DNA of 64,000 nucleotides from Amoebophrya sp. A120 (lineage: Eukaryota; Sar; Dinophyceae; Syndiniales; Amoebophryaceae): assembly GCA_905178155.1 (NCBI GenBank), contig CAJINV010000010.1, positions 885,092 to 949,091 on the forward strand, given 5' to 3'. Numbering within the stretch: position 1 is the stretch's first letter; every line of letters starts with the position of its first letter. Below are positions 23,317 to 35,300 of this stretch, piece by piece. The notes beneath the pieces are model-generated. The model ran no database searches. It was not told the origin of the DNA and worked only from the letters and a program-made list of their open reading frames with translations. The position numbers were made by a program, and so were the translations under genes.

Positions 23317-26300
23317 ATGCTAGCTTTTTCGTTTTTCTCGGGGATGTCAAGCACGACGGCGGGTTCTGGGAGTTATGGCAAGGTTTCGTTCTACAAGAAC
23401 AAGCGAACAGGCCGTGAGTACGCCATGAAATGCCAAAGCGTGCCATTCCGTGATGCCTCGGAAAAGAAAGTTGAAGACTGGGCTTCCGAAATTTTTGTGC
23501 ACACTTTCCTGACGCAGTTCGAAATAGCACGTATGCCCGATGTTTTCGATTGGGAAAGACAAGACGCACCACCGGCCGACATTGACGTCGGTGCGGGACC
23601 AAGACAAGTATCAAAGAGAAAAAGATTGTCGGTGTAACTTTCTTGGAGGACCAGCACTACATACAAATCTGTCTGGCATGAAAGCAAGATGAACTTGTCT
23701 TGCGCAGATAGTACCTGAAAACGCGCTTGAGTGGAAGTGGATCCTGCAATGCGTGCCCCGCATGACAGACGCAATCACCTTGCATGTTGTGCATCACAAA
23801 GTCACACTGACAATGTTTGTTATATTCGATAACGAGCAGCGGCAATCAATCACTGCGTGCCTCACCTGAAATTTGTCCTTCTTGGCCGCTTGCCTAGCGG
23901 AGGGAATATTCACTGCAAATATGATGTCTGAGAAGTCGGAAGGAGTGCAATTTGTGATGATGCCTGCTGTGGATCCTGAAAATATTTTTGTTGCATGCGC
24001 GTCAAGAGGAGTCCGGTGTTTGGCACGCGGAGACGAAGGTATAATTTCGCATGCGTTAAGAGCATCAAAAAGTTCTCAAAAAATGAATATTGTGAATATC
24101 GTCTTTAGATGTTGTTCGCAGTGTCGGAGAGATTTGATTGATACGAGAGATTCGGAGAGTACGAGGGGAAATAAAACTCGGACAAAGTTTTTGTGATTGC
24201 AAAATGCACAAATCGGACTTTGGTTTATGTTTCTATTTTCATGAGTGCTCGCATTACAAATTCATTCTTTTCTTGTTTTGATTGTTTTGCTTTTCACATC
24301 ACAAACATCAATGAACCCTGCTTCACCCAAACTCTCTTGCGCGTGTGTAACTTTGTATTCGTGGCTCAAGCCACTATACGTTGTAAGACATTGTGTTGAC
24401 AAGTCCAACGAAGATAAATCAAATGAAACTCACGCTTCTCTGCTGAAACCTTCGCCACGGGAATTTGTTCTTCCACGACCGGAATCTCGAGTGAACGATC
24501 ACCAATTTCTTCGACAAGATCGATTAAAAAGAGATCTCGGAGTCGCTAAAAGACAGTGGTAGCGGAAGTACGAGGCTTCGTACTTGTACCACAAGCGGTC
24601 TTCCACTTCGAGTACCGAGCCCAACGAGAAAAACTCCGAAGCGACCGAGATCATGGTGACGTCTTCCGACGAATCCATGAACGGAGGTTCGCCTGCCGAC
24701 CAGGCGATGCTGGCAAGCGAACCTGGATCCGCCCCGGCAGCGAGCAGCCCGGGACCGGCGAATGAAGATGAAAATTCTGCTTCTGGAAGTTCGTCTTCTG
24801 CGGTTTCCCACACGTCGTGGCAGATGGTGCGGGTGCAGAACATCCCGCCGCCACCGCCGGGAATCCCGCCGGAAATCCGGAACAACAATTCGAAAGGTAA
24901 AAACTACCAGTGGCAACCTAACGCACAGCAGGGACTGCGCGCACAGAAGCGGTCTCGCACCGACGAGCAGCTGACGCCGTACCAGCAACACCACCAGGTG
25001 GGAAAACACGGCAAGGGCAACGCGCAGTACCAGAACAAAGGAAAATCTGGATACACTGACCGCGAATTAATCGAGGCCACTGGAACCGTGATGAAGGGTC
25101 GGACCAACATGCTGGCTGGCGCCGCGATGCAGCAGCAGGGTGAAATCGACCAAATCATCGATGCGGGTACGCAGCTGAATCATCAGCAGCAGCAGCAGGG
25201 TAGTACGATTAACAACATCATCTCCGCCGGGACCGATCTGAACCAACGTCAGAGTGAGATGGAAAAGGTCACGGAAATGATCGCTGCGATGCAGAAGAAA
25301 CAGGAGGAAACTATCGCCGCGAACAACCAGAACCTGCTGCGGGACGGGTCTACCATCTCTGTTGCTTTCCAAAAAGTTCACGACGGTTTCAGCGAGATGA
25401 GTGAGAAGTTCAAGGATCAGCTCGAAAATCAGCAGAACAGCTTGACGAAAACTTTCAACGAGCTGGAGCTCCGTGTCGCGACCGAGGTCGGAAACATGCG
25501 GCAAGAACAACGCCTGTTCCGCGAGTCCATCGGAAAAGAAGTGTCCGACATAAAAGAGAAAGCTGCTGAGCAATCCGAAAATCTCCTAAGTAAAACGAAC
25601 ATCGTGGAAGGAAGGCCAGTCGATGAGGAAGTTGTGACCATGGAAGAGCTGCAGGAAATCCACCTTGATTTCAAGAAACAGTTGCGGCAAGAACTGGATG
25701 AAGAAATGCAGAAGAAGATCGCTGGCATCGAAAACGAGGCCAAGATCGCGAGGAAGTTTGCTGAGGACAAACTGAAGGAGCAAATCAGAGAAAGCCGCTC
25801 TAGCAACAATCTGCACCGCATTGAAGAGGAAAACCATTGGGAATCCAGTGAAGCAGCCGAGTACCTGAATGAGATGGTGGATAAAATCAGGAACATCGAC
25901 AACCGCCTGAGCGGCACCCAGAATGGTTTCAAAAACAAGAATCCCGAAGGCTTTGAGAAAGCTTCGGCGAGAAAGGACGCCGAGCGGCTGATGCCGAAAA
26001 TGGTCAAGGCGGGTCTGCTCGGGGAGAAGCGTGACAAGAACGGAATTATCTACAACAGTGGGTATTCCAACGTGGATCCCGCAGTGCTGATCAACAAGAC
26101 AAGCACGAGCAGACGTGGTTCTCGCGAAACCGAGCAGGATCTGCCGCACTTCGTGACTGGCGCAAACCGCATTCCCGTGAACACCACTAGCACCAAACTA
26201 GTCAGTGAAAATCTGATCAAGCTGGAACAGTCTGGTGAAGCCAACCCTTTCCTCGACCGCAAATTCGGAATCAGTTTTGGTGACGATGATGACGGTGATG

Positions 26301-29300
26301 ATGATAAGAAAAACTACAACAACCACCGCGGAAATAACAACGGCCGCCGAATCGGAGGCGGAGGACCGGGTGGTGGTCCGAGTGAGGGATCCGGAAACGG
26401 GAATGGCCGCGGTGGCGGAGGCCACGGAGGCGGCGATGGTGATCACGGAGGGTCGCATGGCTCCAATCCCGGAGGAGGCGGTGGTTCGTGGAACTCCCGC
26501 GGTTCTGGCTGGGGTGATCCGTCTGGAGGCAGCCCATCCGGAGGTGGAGGTGGTGGACCGGGTGATGATGACTTCCGCGGAATCATGGAGAACGACAAGT
26601 TTCGTTTCACCCGGATGCAATTTGAATCCGATTATTGCATTGAAAACGGAATCCGCCTGGACCTCGGAGAAGCAGCTCCAGCCCATTACGTCCTGATCAT
26701 GAAGGACCGCATGGTTGACTTCCCGCCCCCGACGATTGAGAGTCATTCCAATCTCTTTTCCTGGTTTCGCGCCATGGAGTCGTACTTGAAGAAGTTGACG
26801 AAGGAATCCGATGGCGTGCGGAAACTCTTTCCCTTCGAGTACGAATCCCAGTTCATCGAGGAGCTCATCTACAAGCTCGATGATGAAGCGCGGAAGGCAT
26901 CGAAGTTCGCGAGATGCATGAAGGAGGGGATGAAAGCGAATCTCCGCCGGTGGAAGATGAACCGGAGCAAGCGGGAGACGCTGACCTTCCGAAACTTGAT
27001 CGAGGTGATGTACTCCAAGTACAAGGCCGGCTTCATCAAGGGGAAGGAGGAAAACGACCGATTCTACAACTTCACCATGAAGAAGGATGAATCGGCGAGA
27101 GAATGCCTCCAGCGCTACTTCCAGGCGGCGGACGATGTGGGTGTGAGTTTGACCATGACGACCGCGATGGAACGGAAACACACCTGGCAGCAGTTCCAGC
27201 GGCGGGTCGGGAAGTTCTGGCCGCGGAAAATCACGTCGGATTTTATGTTCGATAAGGAGTACCGCACCCCGCATGTTCCCCACCTGGAAATCCTCCTCAA
27301 CTACCTGGAGCACAAGGAAGAGGTGGATGTGTTGCACTATCAAGCAGACAACACGGTGGAAAAGGAGCTTGGTCTAGGGGACGCCGCGTTTCCGAACCAG
27401 GAGGGTGAGCCATCCGAGGGAGGATCTGACGATGACGACGATGAGGATGGTGACGAGGCCTACGCAGCGAAAGCTGGTGGTGACAAGAACGGCTTCCGCT
27501 TTGACCCCACCAAACAGGATGGAAAATGGCCGACCAACTACAAGAAGTCGGGCAAGTCCTGGGGTAGCGGCAAAGGCAACTCCAATAAGAACGGCCAGGG
27601 GATGACCAGAAAGCGTTTCGGAAAAACCGGAATGAGGGCGATCCGCTGCAGAAACTGCCTCTCCACCAAACATCGAGCCGAGGATTGCGAATACGACACG
27701 AAGGTGTTTTCGACCTGCTTCTCGAAGACGCACATGAGCAAAGACTGTCGCTTTGGTGCGAAGGATGGAATCGCGAAGGTCATGGCCAGCAAGGAGTTCA
27801 AGTCCCAGGGGCATGCGGAAAAGGCAGCGATGATCTTGGAGGAATTAGCCAAGATGGGCGAAGACATCGATACGGTGCTGCTGGTGTGTGTAAACAAAAG
27901 CGACGAAGAACGCAGTTTCGTTTTGAACGAAGACGCAGCCAGCCGTGAAAAGGAGACGTGCTTGTGCAACTGCGAGGTCTTTGCGATGGGACACGATGAT
28001 GATGGGGAAACCTGCTTCCCGGCGAAAGAGGGTTTCTAGGCTGGGCCCGGAACCCTGGAGAAAACTCGACGAACGAATCAAAATTTACCAGTAGTTCGCA
28101 GCTGCGCGAGGAGAAGCAGACTACGAACAAATTTTGTATCGACAATTTTGCACAGACGGTTTTAAAACGAGCATCTTTCGCTGCCAGTACTGAAGAACCT
28201 GTCCAGTTCGAGATCATTGCGGACGGCAGGGAAATTTTGGAACAAGCTACCAATCCCGACGTTATTCGAGCACGAGAACTATCCGAATTTCCACAACTTT
28301 CCATAGCCGACACGGCCATAATTTCGAACGAGAGCTCCTCCATCATGAAAGAAGAAGAAAGCGCGTTGTTCACCACAGAGGTGGACACTGCTCAGGTGGA
28401 CAACGGCTACAACAAGCGTAGTTACATCACCGAGAAAACAGCAGACCACAGCGAGACCAAGGCCGAGAAACACGGTCTGGCAGTGCCACGAGTCAAGTGC
28501 GGACAGTCGGCGGAGGGAATAGGGGGCTCAAAGAAGCGAATCCTCCGGCGAGTCGTGATTCCGTACAAACTCGTTTCCGTCGACGACGAGACGTACTGCT
28601 TGGGTTTTGAAAACAGTACCGTGACCGACCATGGTCCAAATCTCGCTGGTTTAGAATTGCAAATCAAGTGCTTCCTTTCACAAAGGTGTATCCCCGGAAA
28701 ACCGGAAGCCATCGTCGGCCACGATGGAAAAATCATAGTAAACTTCGAAGGAAAAAACCAGATCTACATGAAGATTTTCAACTTGAACGAGCGTGATTAT
28801 GACCTGTTGCGGGAAGTACAGAAACGAGTACCGCAGGAGGATTGGTGTCGCCCGATCTTCGGAACGAAGATTAAATTGAAACCGGGCGAGACCACCACTT
28901 TTGATTTTGATCCGATGCCGCTTCAGCACTACGAGAAGTTAGCCAAGCGGAGTGCCGTCCTCCAGGAAGCAGCGGGAGCAAACGAGGAAGAAATCGTCCA
29001 TCGAGCGGTAGAAAGCAACAACGACTTCGAGGAAGAATTCGCCTTTTCCGCAGCACAACTTGGCCGAGAAAAACTCCGTGCCGTTGAGAACACTGAAGCT
29101 GAAGACGAAAAGTTGGAGCTTCCCACACTCGTGAATCTCCGGGATCACGGGTGCTCGTGGACAAACCGCACTTCCATCAAGGAGTGGGAAAATCGAGACC
29201 CGCGGCACTGCTACATCGGAAGAGGATCGCCTTTCGGAAACAAGTTCGTGGTTGGAATCGATGGGAACAGGCGAGAAGTCTGTGAAAAATACCGGAAATG

Positions 29301-32300
29301 GCTCTACGAGTCAGGAATGATCGCAGAAGCGCGACTAGTACTTCCGGGAAAAATCCTTGGCTGTTGGTGTTGGCCGAAGGAATGTCACGGACAAGTGATC
29401 ATCGACGAAATGCAGCCCGAGCAAGCTGGACCAACCCAGCACGGTGGCGGCTCTAGTAGCTCTGTCCCTCCTCCGTTTCGTCTTGGCGACAACGCAGAGG
29501 ATGATGGCATGTGGAACGTGTCGGTGGAGGAAATCCGTAGACCAGGAGATGTTGGCGGCTACGGTGTCTACCGAGTCCTCGACTACGGACAGGACAAGGT
29601 TCCCGAGACGCCTGAATTTCTACGAGAACGGGTGCGGCTGCGACGCGTAATCGACGTAAAGAAACAGGAACGCGTGGTTGATGATCTCCGAGGGGACTGG
29701 ACCAAGCAAAGCTTCCTTGATAGCAGACCAGCAATACCCCAAGGGCGAGAGCGGTATGTCACCACGGATTTTTATTTCCACATTGCGGACGATGCCGCAA
29801 CAAGGCGAACCGCAAAAGAGAAGTCCAAATCCTACCAAGAACGAGGTCTTCTTTCCAACGAATCCCATCCTACTGTGAAACAGTTCCTCGGCAGCATCGA
29901 TTATGGTGCAATCGGGAAGGGAGTAATGAAGTCAGGAGCGCATCAGAAAAACAAGCCGGGCGAGGTTCTGCTGAAGGGAAAACTGCAGGTGCCGGAGCGG
30001 CTTGACAAGGTGAAAGTGTACACCTGCCGTGCGATCAGTGATCTGCCGGTGCCGATGCGGCACGCGGGCAAACGCGTCCTCGTAAACGAGGAAGAGATGA
30101 TTCAAAAAGTCATCAACGCGCATCCCGAGCTGGAGTTTGACGTCAAGCAGAAACGCATCAGGACCGGTTTCCACGCGGACCTGATAAACGCCATTCCTGA
30201 CGACTACATCGCTAGCCTCGTAGGAAAGATGAGGAAAGAACCAAACAAAAAATTGGTGCTGATCGACGGAAGTGGACTTGGATTCGCCGTGGCAGTAGGA
30301 GAGCGCTTGCGGCTCGCAGGACATGGAAGTGAAGCTTTCCACGCGAGCGCGGCGAAGGAGCTCTACGTGTTGGGGTACAAGCTTTTAAGCACGGGTGAAG
30401 CAATCCGCTACAGCAAGGAGGAGCAGCTGCGAGTCGACGGAGCTGTGTCGTGTTTGGCCGACATTCCCGAAGAAGAACGTCGAAAAATCCGCGCTCTCCA
30501 GGAGATTTTGTGTCTCAGTGGCAAGATTGCGAGCGAGAAGGCTTGCCTCGAACAGTGCCGGAACCGCATGAAAAGTATCCCTGAGGAGAAGTTGCGGGAG
30601 CTGGTGATGCTGCTGCGACGAGACAGTCGAGCGAACCTTCACTGGGGCAGTAAAGCACGAAGCAAGAGCCTGGATGCATACGACTACGAACTTGCATCTA
30701 TGTCGGGAGGTTTGTCCCTCGTGGACACAACCTTCATCACCGAAGGAGATGTGATATACACGGTCATCGGCATTATGTCCGTGCCCGACAAGAGATCAGG
30801 ATCGTTTGTATGCGGCACGAAATGGAAGTTGAGTCGAATGCTTCAAGGTGCCGAGGTCACGGACGCAGAAAAGGAAGAGATCTGCGCAGGCATCATGCTA
30901 CAGATGCGCCAGGGTCTTGGGGCGCGTTTACTCGCAGGGAAGGGCTCACCCAGCAAGGAGGACGTGATGAGGGCGATGTACTACTTCTTGCAACAGAAGT
31001 TGGTGAGACGAAAAATATACGCGGACGCTGGACTGGAAAATCTGGCGCTTGAAGAATGGGTTGCACTTCAAAAATCCGGCCGAACAGTCACGCTGCTACC
31101 AACGGGAACTCCCGTCTACCTGCTGGAGCGGAGGTTCTTAACCATCAAAATGCTCTACAAGCGGTTGAGGCGAATCCCCGCATTTATGCATCTCCCACTC
31201 GAGATTTTGTTAAACGAAATACACGAGTGCCTTGCTAACCTGCCGAGTGCAGGCAAGGGCGGAAGAACATCCGCAATGGAGTTTTGGGGGATTGAAGAGA
31301 GTAGTCCGGAAATGGTGGTGCATCCGGACGATGCGGCCGTGCGCGGCTTCGAGGGCGATCAGTCTGCCTATCGCATCAACCGACTCTCGGAGGCCCGAAC
31401 GCGCATTTGGTCCGAGACTCTGGCGCTTCTGTCTGACCCCTCGTTTATCAACGCCGTCGAGAAAGTTCTCGCGAACTGCAACGCCCGCCTGCGGATAGAA
31501 AAGGACTCCAACTACGACGTTGGAGAGCGAGCTAACATGTGGCAGCCCAAGGCGAAGGCGGATGCAGTTGTGACGATTGTTGATCGGGAAATGACGAAGG
31601 GGGCTGGTGGCTACGAGTTCACGGTGAAAGGAAAGTCCGGCTTTAGCAAAGTTAACCCGAACCTCATCTCACCGATAGTACACTACGACCAGTACTGTGA
31701 TTTCCTCGACCACGACCACCTGCCGATCAAGACAGAAGACTACCAGCAGGGCGGAAAACTTTTTCTGGCGCAGAGAAAATACGAACAAGATCGAGCTGAG
31801 TATGAAGCAGAATTTAAAAACCCGCTCATGACGGCCACGCACAACGGTGGCGCTCCTGAGCCGTTTTGGTCTGTTCCCCCCCCGGGCGGGGTCCGTTCTA
31901 AGGAACGAAAGTCAGCACTCTTGCAAAACGAAGATGAAGAAAACTTCGAACAACTACAAGATGCTGAGGGGAATCTCAACCTCGACAAGAACGATGACGT
32001 GCTAGAAGAAGACGAGGAGCGCGAAGAACAGGACGAACAACCGAACGCCACCGCGGATGTTGAGCAACCGCTTGCAACCGAGATGCCCGAAGAACCTGCT
32101 GGTGAAGATGAGACATCTGTTAGCGAATTCGTGCACGCTGCAAACGAGAAGAGCGAAAACTTCGTCAAGAACACCGCGTGGTCTCGTGTCCTAGAAACAG
32201 AACCCGACTTGCCAGAGGATGCTAGCAAGGAGGAAGTGCCCGCTGATTTCAAAGAGCAGCACCAGTTTCTTCGATTTCCAGGAAGAAAGAATCGGCGAGC

Positions 32301-35300
32301 AATCGGGAAAGTTCTAGATCGAACTCCTGCCGCAGTCCTGAAAGAAGGCGAGCTCGTGCATCAGATGTTGGAGCATGTGTTGTTCCAGAAATACGACGGA
32401 GTCCGCATCACACCGTACTCGATGGAGTTGTGCGATGCTTTTGTCGAGTGGGAACACCGAGTCGGAATGCCACACCCGGAAATTCAGTCGGAGCATTTGA
32501 TGGTGTGGAACAAGGAGAAGATCCGGCTCGTGAAAACCAAAGAAGAGTACGACAAGCACGGCGGCGGAAAAGTTCTGAGGATTGTCCTGTGGAAACTCCT
32601 TCCACTAGAATCCTATGAAGAACTCGGACTCGTAAGTATTTTCGACCAACGTGTAGCGCGACACGTCGAAGTGGTCCGGAAGATCTCTGCTGCTCTCAAA
32701 TTTGCAGACTGCGATCACTCGTTTATCGAGTCGGAATCCGGTTTGGGGATTCCAGCCCTGCTGATCAAGGCGCATGTGAAAGAGTGGGGAGGACTTTTCA
32801 AGCAGGAGCTGATCGCGAACTACCGGCCGGGTATGCTCTGTGCGAGCGAACGAGTTCTGCCTAGCCGAGCGCTAGCAGATTTGAAGTTGGTTAGTCCCTT
32901 CCACTTCAAGGTCGCTGTGAGGCTCGTCCCCGGCGGACACAAAAGTAGTGTGTCTGCGAGTGCGGAAAGTCCAACCATCGGCGAGTACGACTTGAACTTG
33001 ATGCTCAATTCTCTCCGCTACGTGCGCGGTAAAAGAGTAATCAAATCCGGAGATGTGCCACGGGCTTTCCTCCGGAATTTGAAGTTCAAACCGGAAAACC
33101 GACCAAGGTTTTGCTTCCCCGCCAACACCTTCAGCCCGGACTTGCTGAAGACCCTGCGTTCCGAATTCGGGATTGGCAAGGAAAGTATCTTTGTCATGAA
33201 CATCAGCCTGTATGGGCTCAAGGAGGCGGCTCTTATGTGGTATCGCACCATAAGCCAATTCCTTGAAAGCATCGGGTACAGGATGTCTCCGGATTCCCCT
33301 TGCGTCTTCGTCCGCGGTAGGAGCAAGGTTTGCTTGCACGTGGACGATCTTCTTTTTGGAGGTGAAGAAGAAGATTGGAAACTGCTCGCGAGACAGCTGG
33401 CGGAACGCTTCGAGTTGCACACGTGGAACGATGCCGAAGCTGGTCTCATTTACACCGGGATACATGTTCTGCATCGAGCTGAGGAACAGAAGGTGAAGAC
33501 AAACATGCAGCACAAGATCGACGAGCTACTTGAGATGGACTTCCAGGCTTCCCCCACTGAACAACTAACACCAGAGTTTGTCACAAAACTCAAGGGTGCG
33601 CGCGGCAGCCTGTTGTTCATTGCTCGACGACATGTGGAATGCAAATTCCCCACCCGCTCCATGGCTCTGGGCGCAGACGAGGCGAAGACTTTCGAATGGA
33701 TCACCGGGACGAACGGAATCATCCAGCGTTTGAAATCCGACACCCGCGGGATCGTCTTCGACCTGTCCTACGAGAAGGAAGTTATCGTCATGCTGCCGGA
33801 TGCGTCATACCAGCATCCCACCGCCAAGGAAGAGCCGGATGGTGCAAATCCATGTGAGGAAGAAAACGACCTCGACGCCCGTCCAGATTTTGCTTTCTCC
33901 AACACCGAGCTTGACCAGCGTAGAGCCGTCACTGAAGCTCTGTCGGAAGGTGTGATGCACGCCGACAGCTTGGAACAAGCAATGGTGATGATGCAAAAGT
34001 CGGAGACGGAGCGCAGGAAAAGGAAACGATATGCCGCAGTTGTTATCCCGACAAACGAGGAAGACAAGACTACTGCCGCTGCTATTCGTCTTCGCCCAGT
34101 CCTGGGGCACGTCCTGCTGTCGATGTCAGAAGCCGACCTTGACAACTACATGCGGAAACAGCAATCTTTGAAACGAGTATCAACTTTGAAAGAGTACGAC
34201 GGTTTGGAACGAGTAAAGATCAGGTGCACCTACATTGGTTCCGACACCATCTTTTTCTCCACGGCGAAGGCGTCCTCGTACGCAGCCGAGATGGAAGCAA
34301 TTGCCGAAAGTTTTCCTATTCTCGAAATGGTTCTTCGAAAATATTTTGCATGGAAAATTTCGGTGCGGTCTTTCCTGCTGTCCGACTCGAAGAGCGCGGT
34401 GACGAGAATTCTCTCGAAATCCGTCATATCCACTGCGGATGCGGATGTTTTCAAGCCGCTGGCGCGCATCAAAGATGCATTCTTCAGAAGTGAGTGGCAA
34501 ATTGGTTCCATCGCGGATCGTGCGAACGTCTCGGACGTGATGACAAAGACGGCGACCGGGTACAAGATGCAGGACTTCCTGGAGATGTTGGAAGGAACAC
34601 TGAGCATCCCCCTCGGTCAGATGTTCATCTATCAACGGAAGTACGCCTGGGAGAAACCTCTCAAACAAACCGAACAGGAAATTTGAACGGAAAAATTTTT
34701 AGAAATTGGTTTTGAACGTCGAGCGGAAGTCGGGCCTATGGTCACCTACCCGATTTAGCTTCTGTTGCCGACGCTTCAGGACAACAACTACCTTTTGCTT
34801 CTGTGTCCTCTGTTCTACCAGTTCCAAGAAAATCAAGATCGACATGCACGAGGACCAGATTCTATGTTTCGAACTACATGAAATGAAATCTTGCTGAGGA
34901 TCGCGAACTCCGACCTGTTACAGCAAGCATAGACGAAGAATTCCGGCGCCCAGTTTCAACCAGTCCTGTCAGCAGAAAATCTCTACATGAAGTTTTGGGG
35001 ACGAGGTTAGTCGAGAAGTACCGTCATGAAGAAGTAACCTTTTTGCGAACTCTTTTTGTTTCCTCTCGTCGCGGCCGTTTTCTACGCGGACGAGTTGAGT
35101 GTCATAAAGTACGAGTAAGTTTTTTCTCTTGCAATTTTGTCTTGCAGAACGGGTGTTGGGAACGAGACTTCGTCCTGAAAACTTCTTTGGGGAGTGTGCA
35201 CCGGAGTCGTCCCCAGCGCAGAACCTGTTCTACTTCGTTCAGTTACGATTGGCGAATTTCTTTGAAAGGACAACGAATCCGTCTCGAGTTAGGGATTTAC

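Noticed and set aside
24193-24562. Short frames in the LTR
   Set aside because: Duplicated identically in both LTRs and without any domain; LTR sequence, not genes.
24584-24652. Earlier gag start at a TTG codon
   Set aside because: No ATG before 24653 in this frame; the extra 23 codons begin close to the primer-binding site.
26198-27343. 381-codon minus strand frame
   Set aside because: Antisense shadow of the Gly-rich and capsid-like part of gag.
33768-34145. Minus strand frames in pol
   Set aside because: Shadows of the long pol frame with no homology-like motifs.
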